Origin: Oscillospiraceae bacterium
GTDB taxonomy: Bacteria; Bacillota; Clostridia; Oscillospirales; Ruminococcaceae
Assembly: GCA_031271475.1 (NCBI GenBank)
Contig: JAISVP010000052.1
Location: forward strand, 1-7,631
Direction of reading: 5' to 3'
DNA: 7,631 nucleotides
In this document: positions 1 to 6,900 of the stretch, in pieces
Numbering within the stretch: the first letter of the stretch is position 1
Layout of the letters: each line of letters begins with the position of its first letter
The notes under the pieces: generated by a model
Told to the model about the DNA's origin: nothing
Databases searched by the model: none
Seen by the model: the letters and a program-made list of their open reading frames with translations, nothing else
Position numbers and translations under genes: made by a program

Positions 1-34
1 ATATTACCGCGAAAATCTGCCTTGTCTTACAGTA

Positions 35-72
35 AAACTGCGGCAAATTAAGTTTGCTTATGTCCGCGGTTT
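35..72 (+). other. Imperfect hairpin in the leader of the STAS gene
   Basis: Positions 35-43 (AAACTGCGG) pair with 64-72 (CCGCGGTTT) as nine base pairs, one of them a G-T wobble. Inside the loop, CAAA (44-47) can pair with TTTG (53-56) around a five-base loop. Only three T residues follow before the sequence turns to AAATACC, so it is a poor match to a Rho-independent terminator. It could still be the weak end of an upstream transcript or a leader structure affecting the STAS gene, which starts 25 bp downstream. The pairing is visible directly; any function is inference. Confidence 0.3.
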
Positions 73-96
73 AAATACCTCAAAGGCGGTGTTAAT

Positions 97-414
97 ATGA
101 AAACAGTTTTGGATATATCAAGGGATAAAGAGGATAAATATACGGTGCTGTCCGTATCAGGCAGGGTCGATACGATGACAAGCCCCGAACTTCAAAATGT
201 GATTCTTGCGGAGTTCAGAGAGGATAAGTTCCTTATACTGGATTTAAGCGGCGTGGAATATGTCAGCTCAGCCGGACTCAGGGCTTTGCTTATCGGACAT
301 AAAACTGCCGTTTCCAAGGACGGTGAAATGATATTGCGCGGTGTGAATCCGGGCGTAATGTCTGTTCTGGATTCTGTGGGTTTTACTGCTATACTTACGA
401 TAAGGAGCAGTTGA
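97..414 (+). CDS. STAS-domain protein, anti-sigma factor antagonist type
   Basis: This 105-residue protein is essentially a single STAS domain of the SpoIIAA/RsbV type. The fold signature is visible: an early strand ending in SVSGRVD (19-25), the segment LILDLSGVEYVSSAGLRALL (46-65) and a C-terminal helix/strand region. In SpoIIAA-like proteins a serine in the DSSGL loop is phosphorylated by a partner anti-sigma kinase; here Ser58 (SSAGL) lies in that position and Ser57 replaces the usual Asp. Such proteins act in the cytoplasm by partner switching with anti-sigma factors. No kinase or PP2C phosphatase is seen in this window, so the partner is unknown. The start is supported by AAAGGCGGTG (82-91), close to a full Shine-Dalgarno sequence, five bases before the ATG. 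The GH5 gene begins three bases after the stop codon, implying co-transcription. Family assignment is firm; the regulon is not known. Confidence 0.9.
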   Translation: MKTVLDISRDKEDKYTVLSVSGRVDTMTSPELQNVILAEFREDKFLILDLSGVEYVSSAGLRALLIGHKTAVSKDGEMILRGVNPGVMSVLDSVGFTAILTIRSS

Positions 415-417
415 TGT

Positions 418-1455
418 ATGCGTGAGTTTACAGGTTTTAAAAAAGGGATAAACTTCGGCGGATGGCTGTCACAGTGCAGCGGTAAGGATGAACATTACAG
501 GGAGTTTATCTCAGAGAATGATGTTAAGGCGGTGTCGCTGTGGGGAATTGACCATGTGAGACTGCCGGTTGATTACTGCCTTGTCGAGGATGAAGACGGG
601 GCGGAAAACGAAAACGGATATAAATACATAGACAGCTGTATTGCGTGGTGTGAGAAATACGGTCTTAATATGGTTTTGGACTTGCATAAAACGGCAGGCT
701 TTTCTTTTGACGATTCTTCAACGGTAAGTTCGTTTTTTAACAGTGAGGAGCTGAGGTCAAGGTTTACGCGTCTGTGGGTTAAATTAGCACGCAGATACGG
801 TAAATTCAGCGGCTTTGTAGCATTTGAACTGCTTAATGAGGTGGTCTTGTATGATACTGCCGACCAGTGGAATAAATTGCTTTATAAAACTGTCAGCGCA
901 ATACGTGCGGTTGCTCCGGATGTGAAAATAATTGTGGGCGGCGTGTGTTTTAACAGTACGTTCACGGTGGCATTGCTTGACGCTCCGTATGACGGGAATA
1001 TTGTGTATAATTTCCATTGCTATGAGCCGCTTCTGTTTACTCATCAGAGGGCGTACTGGATTGAGAATATGCCTGCGGACTTAAGGACGCAGTATCCGGA
1101 TATTGCGGATGCTTATACAGGCAGTACAGACTGCCTTACAAAAGAACTGTCTTTGGGTGTTGAAAAATTGGGTGTGCAGTTTTATATTGAGAATGCGGGC
1201 AGGAAACTTTTTGAAACGCTCTTTGCGGATGCCGTAAGGGTTGCCGGGGAGAGAAATGTGCCGCTGTACTGCGGTGAATACGGTGTAATAGACCGCGCGC
1301 CCGTTGAGGGAACGCTTAATTGGTATGCGGATATTAACGCTGTGTTTGAAAAATATGGCATAGGCAGGGCGGCATGGACATATAAATCAATGGATTTCGG
1401 ACTTATCGGCACCCATTATGAACCGATTTTTAAGGATTTGTTAAAACTGCTCTGA
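418..1455 (+). CDS. Glycoside hydrolase family 5 (cellulase-family) protein, no signal peptide
   Basis: This is a 345-residue single-domain (beta/alpha)8 glycosidase of the GH5/endoglucanase superfamily. Family landmarks are in order: GINFGGWLS near the N-terminus (about residue 10), HVRLPVDY with conserved Arg48, DLH at 88-90, FELLNE with the probable acid/base Glu141 preceded by Asn140, FHCYEP with His200 and Tyr202, YCGEYG with the probable nucleophile Glu287, and a late Trp in AAWTYKSMDFG. All expected catalytic residues are present, so the enzyme should be active. Substrate cannot be fixed from sequence; GH5 includes beta-glucanases, mannanases and glucosidases. There is no signal peptide, membrane segment, carbohydrate-binding module or dockerin, which suggests a cytoplasmic enzyme acting on imported oligosaccharides or glycosides. 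TAAGGAG (401-407), inside the end of the STAS gene, is the likely ribosome binding site, ten bases before the ATG. The two genes probably form a translationally linked pair. Confidence 0.9.
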   Translation: MREFTGFKKGINFGGWLSQCSGKDEHYREFISENDVKAVSLWGIDHVRLPVDYCLVEDEDGAENENGYKYIDSCIAWCEKYGLNMVLDLHKTAGFSFDDSSTVSSFFNSEELRSRFTRLWVKLARRYGKFSGFVAFELLNEVVLYDTADQWNKLLYKTVSAIRAVAPDVKIIVGGVCFNSTFTVALLDAPYDGNIVYNFHCYEPLLFTHQRAYWIENMPADLRTQYPDIADAYTGSTDCLTKELSLGVEKLGVQFYIENAGRKLFETLFADAVRVAGERNVPLYCGEYGVIDRAPVEGTLNWYADINAVFEKYGIGRAAWTYKSMDFGLIGTHYEPIFKDLLKLL

Positions 1456-1470
1456 AAGCTGTTTATAGTA

Positions 1471-1571
1471 TTTCAGCGAAGTTACAGCCGCCGGAAACGG
1501 ATGTATTTAAGAAATTTCGGCGAAGTTACAGCCGTCAGAAACGGATATATTTAAGGAATTTCGGCGAAATT
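1471..1571 (+). repeat. 44-bp tandem repeat, two full units plus a partial third
   Basis: Units start at 1471, 1515 and 1559, exactly 44 bp apart. The shared core is TTTC(A/G)GCGAAGTTACAGCCG, followed by a matching GAAACGGAT(G/A)TATTTAA(G) segment. The third unit keeps only its first ten bases or so and then diverges. The first bases of each unit can form a small hairpin: in the third unit AATTTC-GGC-GAAATT (1557-1571) is perfect, and in the second the same stem has one G-T pair. Each full unit also contains TTACAG, then 16 bases, then TATTTA, a weak promoter-like pair. The array lies entirely between the GH5 stop codon and the start of the bifurcating-enzyme operon, so regulatory function is possible but unproven. 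Confidence 0.85.
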
Positions 1572-1587
1572 GAACAGAAAATCAACC

Positions 1588-1596
1588 AAAAGGTGA
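1588..1596 (+). promoter_or_regulatory. Ribosome binding site that selects the ATG at 1602
   Basis: AAAAGGTGA lies five bases before ATG 1602, normal Shine-Dalgarno spacing. An in-frame GTG at 1593 would give three more residues, but it falls inside this site and has no ribosome binding site of its own at proper distance. The ATG at 1602 is therefore preferred. Confidence 0.7.
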
Positions 1597-1601
1597 AATT
1601 T

Positions 1602-2120
1602 ATGGAAAAATGTAATTGTACTAAGCGACAGACGGAAAAACTTAAGGAACTCAATATAGATGTCGGGCTGCTCCGGCCGTGTCTTGAGAAATATACCGGT
1701 GTAAGCGGCAGTTTGATTACCGTGCTCCAGACTGCACAGGATCTGTACGGATATCTTCCTGCCGACCTTTTGCTGTATATATCGGCAATGACTGGAATTC
1801 CCCCCGCAAAGGTTTACGGGGTGGTGACCTTCTATACTCAGTTCCGTACTGAACCTGTCGGGAAACACCATATTTTACTGTGTCAGGGAACGGCCTGTCA
1901 TGTTAATGGGGCGGCGGGTATTGAGGAAACTCTGCGTGAGTACCTCGGCGTGAATGAGGGGGAGATTACCGCTGACGGAATGTTTACTTACAGCAATGTG
2001 GCGTGTCTGGGTTGCTGCAGCCTGTCCCCCGTGATGATGATCGGAGATAAAACTTACGGTACTCTTACCAAAGAGAGTACTGTGGCGATATTGAAACAGT
2101 TAGCCGCTAAGGAGGTATAA
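1602..2120 (+). CDS. nuoE: NuoE/HydC-like [2Fe-2S] subunit of an electron-bifurcating complex
   Basis: This 172-residue protein matches the 24-kDa subunit family (NuoE of complex I, HydC of bifurcating hydrogenases). The N-terminal helical half contains the hallmarks LQTAQDLYGYLP and VYGVVTFYTQF. The C-terminal half is a thioredoxin-like ferredoxin whose [2Fe-2S] ligands are visible as Cys94 and Cys99 (CQGTAC) and Cys135 and Cys139 (CLGCC), with an additional Cys138. Length is typical. Its role is to carry one [2Fe-2S] cluster against the NADH/FMN subunit encoded next; in HydABC-type complexes this subunit is needed for the electron-transfer network. The stop codon overlaps the next start by one base (TAATG), a sign of translational coupling and equal stoichiometry. 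Cys4 and Cys6 at the N-terminus are unexplained. It corresponds to the NuoE-like subunit of StnABC-type transhydrogenases; the symbol nuoE is a family label and does not imply complex I. Confidence 0.93.
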   Translation: MEKCNCTKRQTEKLKELNIDVGLLRPCLEKYTGVSGSLITVLQTAQDLYGYLPADLLLYISAMTGIPPAKVYGVVTFYTQFRTEPVGKHHILLCQGTACHVNGAAGIEETLREYLGVNEGEITADGMFTYSNVACLGCCSLSPVMMIGDKTYGTLTKESTVAILKQLAAKEV

Positions 2121-3940
2121 TGAAAGTAACAGTTGGAAAAGGCAGCTGCGGAATTGCCGCGGGTGCCGGTGAAGTGTACAGTATGCTCAGCGGCGCAGTT
2201 GCGGAAGCAGGTCTGAATTGCCCGGTGACGGTTACAGGCTGTATTGGCGCATGCTATCTTGAGCCGATTGTCAATGTGGAATATGACGACGGGCAAAAAC
2301 GTATCTATGTAAAGGTCGACGCCGACGGAGCCGCCGCGATATTGGCGGCTTTAAAAGGTGATGCCAGCAGGGAGAACGGTTATCTTATACCCAATGAGGA
2401 TTTAAGCAATATAAATTTTCAGACGAGGATTGCGTTAAAGAATTGCGGTCTGATCGATCCTGAGAATATAGACGAGTATATCGGTGCAGGCGGGTATAAG
2501 GCTTCTGAAAAATGTGTTAAGGAAATGCTTCCCGAACAGGTAATAGAGGAAATTAAGATATCCGGTCTGTGCGGCAGAGGAGGTGCGGGATTCCCCGCAT
2601 GGTTTAAATGGAATGCCGCAAGAACTTCGCCGGGCGGTATAAAGTATATAATCTGCAATGCCGATGAGGGCGATCCGGGTGCGTTTATGGACCGCGCCGT
2701 TATTGAGGGCGATCCGCACGCGCTCATTGAGGGAATGATTATTGCCGCGTATGCCATAGGGTATACGGGCGGTGCCGAAAATTCTGGGGTATCTTCAAAA
2801 ACGGAAGGCATTGTTTATGTAAGGGCGGAGTATCCTTTGGCTATTGTGCGGCTTGAAAACGCTCTGAAACAGGCTCGGGATAAGGGTATGCTCGGGGAAA
2901 ATATTTTCGGTACCGACTTTTCTTTTGATATACGCATAAAAGCCGGTGCGGGTGCGTTTGTCTGCGGTGAGGAAACTGCTTTAATTGCTTCCCTTGAGGG
3001 TGAACGCGGAATGCCCAGACTTAAACCCCCGTTCCCCGCACAAAGGGGCTATTGGCAAAAACCCAGCAATATAAACAATGTCGAAACCTATGCGAATGTG
3101 CCGTGGATTATCCGTAACGGCGGAATGGCGTTTGCGGCTATCGGGACGGAAAATGCCAAGGGTACAAAGGTCTTCGCGCTTACCGGAAAAATCGCTAAAG
3201 GCGGACTTGTTGAGGTTCCTATGGGACGGACAATCCGCGAGGTTGTGTACGGCGTTGGCGGGGGAATAAAACAGCCGCCGGTTAAGGCAAACGCACAGGG
3301 CGGCGAAGTCCGGAAGCTGAAGGCTGTGCAGATGGGCGGCCCGTCCGGGGGATGTATTCCCGCCGAATTGCTTGATACAAAAATAGAGTATAAAACTCTT
3401 ATGGCTACGGGCGCTATTATGGGTTCGGGCGGTATGGTTGTTATGGACGATACTACCTGTATGGTCGATATGGCAAGATACTTCCTTGACTTCACCTGCA
3501 AGGAAAGCTGCGGAAAATGTACGCATTGCCGGATCGGTAACCGCCGTATGCTTGAAATACTCGACAGAATCTGCGATGGCAAGGGAAGAGACGGGGATAT
3601 TGAACTGCTGACTGAACTTGCACAGGAAATAAAAGACGGTTCGCTGTGTGCTTTGGGGCAGTCTGCTCCGAATCCCGTATTAACCACAATCCGTTACTTC
3701 AGAAACGAGTATGAAGACCATATCATAAATAAAAAATGTACGGCTCACAGCTGCAAGCCGCTGATTAAATATGTTATCAGTACCGAAAAATGTACGGGAT
3801 GTACGCTGTGTGCAAAGAAATGCCCGGTGAATACCATAGAGGGTGAGTTGAAATCCCCGCATAAAATTATACAGCAGAACTGTATTAAATGCGGGAAATG
3901 CAAAGATGTTTGCAGGTTTAATGCTGTCATGGCAGATTGA
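2120..3940 (+). CDS. nuoF: NuoF/HydB-like NADH-binding FMN iron-sulfur subunit
   Basis: This 606-residue protein has the HydB layout, not the shorter NuoF layout. Residues 1-80 or so are a thioredoxin-like domain with Cys10, Cys34, Cys41 and Cys45. The 51-kDa NADH/FMN domain follows, with the glycine-rich GRGGAGFP at 152-159, the FMN-site motif CNADEGDPGA at 179-188 and GAGAFVCGEET at 276-286, then an SLBB-like segment from about 348. A [4Fe-4S] motif CGKCTHC (464, 467, 470) is completed by Cys510. The C-terminus is a two-cluster ferredoxin: CTGCTLCAKKC (558-568) and CIKCGKCKDVC (588-598). In HydABC-type enzymes this subunit oxidises or reduces NAD(H) at FMN, the proposed bifurcation site. 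The start is set by GGAGG at 2111-2115 and the TAATG overlap. The thioredoxin-like domain lacks one canonical ligand. Compared with complex I NuoF, the extra N- and C-terminal iron-sulfur domains indicate a soluble bifurcating enzyme. The symbol is a family label. Confidence 0.93.
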   Translation: MKVTVGKGSCGIAAGAGEVYSMLSGAVAEAGLNCPVTVTGCIGACYLEPIVNVEYDDGQKRIYVKVDADGAAAILAALKGDASRENGYLIPNEDLSNINFQTRIALKNCGLIDPENIDEYIGAGGYKASEKCVKEMLPEQVIEEIKISGLCGRGGAGFPAWFKWNAARTSPGGIKYIICNADEGDPGAFMDRAVIEGDPHALIEGMIIAAYAIGYTGGAENSGVSSKTEGIVYVRAEYPLAIVRLENALKQARDKGMLGENIFGTDFSFDIRIKAGAGAFVCGEETALIASLEGERGMPRLKPPFPAQRGYWQKPSNINNVETYANVPWIIRNGGMAFAAIGTENAKGTKVFALTGKIAKGGLVEVPMGRTIREVVYGVGGGIKQPPVKANAQGGEVRKLKAVQMGGPSGGCIPAELLDTKIEYKTLMATGAIMGSGGMVVMDDTTCMVDMARYFLDFTCKESCGKCTHCRIGNRRMLEILDRICDGKGRDGDIELLTELAQEIKDGSLCALGQSAPNPVLTTIRYFRNEYEDHIINKKCTAHSCKPLIKYVISTEKCTGCTLCAKKCPVNTIEGELKSPHKIIQQNCIKCGKCKDVCRFNAVMAD

Positions 3941-3954
3941 TCCTGACTGTAGGC

Positions 3955-3962
3955 GGAGGTGA
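3955..3962 (+). promoter_or_regulatory. Strong ribosome binding site for the large fusion gene
   Basis: GGAGGTGA is a near-perfect Shine-Dalgarno sequence. Its GGAGG core ends six bases before ATG 3966, in the 25-bp gap after the NuoF-like gene. It fixes the start of the large fusion protein, and the gap holds no promoter or terminator that I can see. Confidence 0.75.
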
Positions 3963-3965
3963 CTA

Positions 3966-6900
3966 ATGGAAGAAAACCAAATAAAACTTAGTATAAACGG
4001 TATCGCTCTGACGGGGAAATCAGGTCAGACTATACTTGATATAGCAAGGGAAAACGGCATAGATATTCCTGCGCTGTGTGATGATAAACGTGCGGAAATG
4101 TACGGCTCTTGCGGTATGTGTACTGTGGAGGTTGAGGGCGTTCCCAAGCTTTTGCGTTCGTGTTCGACACTTGCCGCGGACGGTATGAAAGTGCTTACGG
4201 AAACGCAAAGAGTCCGCAGTAACCGCAAAGCCGCGCTGGAATTGCTTTTAAGCGACCATACGGGGGATTGCCGGCCGCCTTGCGTACTTGCCTGTCCGGC
4301 ACAGACGGACTGTCAGGGGTATGTGGGATTGATTGCCGACGGTAAATATGCGGACGCTGTGGAACTGGTTAGGGAAAAAATTCCATTCCCGGCGTCAATC
4401 GGACGCGTTTGTCCGCATCCGTGCGAGGAGGCTTGCAGACGTAAGTTAGTGGAGGAGCCTGTTTCAATTGCCGCTTTAAAAACTTTTCTCGGCGATACGG
4501 CGCTTCGTGCGCAGGGGGGAATGCCGGATGTTCCCGGTGCAGTTCGGAAAGAAAACTCAAAAAAGGTTGCGGTGGCGGGCGGAGGCCCGGGCGGTTTGAC
4601 TGCCGCGTACTTCCTAAGAAAGTACGGATACACGGTAACCGTTTATGACGCAATGCCTAAAATGGGCGGTATGCTTATGTACGGCATTCCCGAATACAGA
4701 CTGCCTAAAGATATTCTTTCAAGTGAGATAGAAATGATTGAAAAGTCCGGTGTTGAATTCCGGTGCGGTGTGAAAATCGGACGTGATATTACACTTCAGC
4801 AGTTAAGAGATGACAATGACGCGGTGATTGTTGCCGTTGGTGCATGGGCGGGAATGGGTCTTCGCTGTCCGGGTGATAAACTGCCCGGGGTTTTAGGCGG
4901 AATTGATTTCCTGCGTGACGCGGCTTTGGGGAATACCGTTAACTTAGGGAAAGCGGTTGCCGTGGTAGGCGGCGGAAATACCGCTATGGATGCTTGCCGC
5001 ACCGCCGTACGTCTGGGCGTGGAAAAGGTTTATAACATATACCGCAGAACTAAAGATGAAATGCCGGCGGAATCCGTTGAGATTGAGCAGGCGCAGCAGG
5101 AAGGCGTGATATTTAAGTATCTGAGAAATCCTGTGGAGATTTTAAGCAGTGCGAACCCGGAGGATATGAGGGTCAGGGCAATCCGTTTGCAGGTTATGGA
5201 ATTGGGTGAGCCAGATGACTCAGGCAGACGTTCTCCCGTTCCTGTGAAGGATGCGGAGGAATTTATTGCCGTGGATACGGTCATTGCCGCAATAGGTCAG
5301 AGAGGGGCGTTTGCGGGGTTCGAGGAACTCCAGTTAACCGAAAAAGGTACAATAGCTGCCGATGAACATACCTTGCGTACCAGTTTAGACGGCGTTTTCG
5401 CGGTTGGAGACGCTACTAACAAGGGTGCGGATATTGCGGTTTCCGCTATCGGAGAGGGGAAAAGGGCTGCCGAAACAGTTGATAAATATCTCAAAGGTGA
5501 GGAATTAACATACACTAAGCCTTTCCTGTCTAAATCCGAAAAGACAGCCGATGACTTTGCCGGACGGGAAAAATCCCCGCGGATTAATGTGCCTTGCCGC
5601 AAGCCCGAAGAGCGTGCGAAGGATTTTCATGAAATTCTTCCGGTGTTTACCCAGCAGCAGGCTCAAAAAGAAGCTTCACGCTGTCTTGAGTGCGGCTGTA
5701 TGGACTATTTTGAGTGTAAACTGCTTGAATATGCTAACAGATACAGTGTAAACCCACAGGTGTATTCCGGCGTTGACGGCGGCAAAAAAGCCCGCGGTGT
5801 GCCGGAGCATAGGTTTATTGTCAGAGATCCGGGTAAATGTATACTTTGCGGACTGTGTGCAAGGGTGTGTTCGGAAACTGTGGGCGCAAGCGCGCTCGGA
5901 CTTGTCGGACGGGGCTTTGACTGTGAAGTGCAGCCGGCTTTGGGAATGCCTTTGCAGGATACGGACTGCATATCCTGCGGGAACTGCGCTGCCGTATGCC
6001 CTACGGGTGCGTTAACGGAAAAAACCGCTCTGTCTAAGCAGATTCCGCTGAATGAACGGCATACGGATACTGTGTGCGCGTTTTGCGGTGTGGGATGTAA
6101 AACAAAACTTACCTCTTACGGGAATTCGCTTGTGAGATCTTTGCCTGACGGTGAGGACGCTTTGCTGTGCGTTAAGGGGCGGTTCGGATTCGGGGAAATT
6201 ACAAAAAAACAGCGTCCGGATACCGCTTTTAAACGTGAAAGGGGTGAGCTTGTCCGGACGGATTTTGCCGGGGCGGTCTCTTATGCCAATGAAAAAATCC
6301 GGAAAATAAAAGAGGAATTCGGAAGTGAATCCATTGCGGTAACGGTTTCCGACCGCTATACCAATGAGGAAGTTTCGGTGATTAAAGCTTATGCGGATGC
6401 GCTCGGTGCACGCGTTTTCTCATTCGCTGTGTCCGGCGGAGGTCTTGCCGATGTTAACGGAACTGACTGCTCTACGGTTACTTTCAGTCAGCTTGCCGAT
6501 GCGGATTTGATTGTTGCGGTGGCGCCGAAAAATCTTTACAACAAGCATCCTGTCGCGGCTATGAAAATCCGGAAAGCTGTTCAAAAAGGTGCGGAACTTC
6601 TGCTGATTTCAGATGAGGACAGTTTCCTTGACGAAAGTGCCCGAATCGGAATAAAAACCCGTGACCTGTCGGTTTTGCGTGAGATTGCAAAGGCTATGAC
6701 TGACATGGGAACGGCTTCGGAGTTACGCGGATATGATGATTTGCGTACCGATTTGCACGGTACCGAAGTATCCGAAACCGCCAAAAATGCCGCACAGAAA
6801 ATCCTTGCGGCAAGGAATCCTGTGTTTGTATTTGAACGTAACGGCGTCACAACGGACGGCTCAAGGCTTATTGCGGATATTGCCGCTGTTGCCGGAAACG

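Noticed and set aside
2..100. Open plus-strand frame from the left edge whose TGA overlaps the STAS start as ATGA
   Set aside because: The 32 codons give no recognisable domain, codon choice does not look biased, the hairpin at 35-72 lies inside it, and a frame this short stays open by chance fairly often. It could only be settled with sequence to the left.
1452..1476. CTGAAA...TTTCAG inverted repeat after the GH5 gene as a terminator
   Set aside because: Only six base pairs with a 13-base loop, not GC-rich, and no T tract follows. It overlaps the first unit of the 44-bp repeat and is probably incidental.
3088..3687. 199-codon minus-strand open frame opposite the NuoF-like gene
   Set aside because: It lies wholly antisense to a strongly conserved flavoprotein gene, its Ser/Pro-rich translation resembles no family, and no ribosome binding site supports it. 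The same applies to the other antisense frames in the window.
1602..3940. The NuoE/NuoF pair as part of respiratory complex I
   Set aside because: No membrane or quinone-module genes are present, and the NuoF-like protein carries the extra N- and C-terminal iron-sulfur domains typical of soluble HydB-type subunits.
6468..6470. Cys835 as the catalytic cysteine of a formate dehydrogenase
   Set aside because: Its distance from the Fe-S motif is similar to that of the FdhF selenocysteine, but it is only about ten residues before the ADLIV strand (about 28 in FdhF) and is not followed by His, so it aligns outside the active-site loop.
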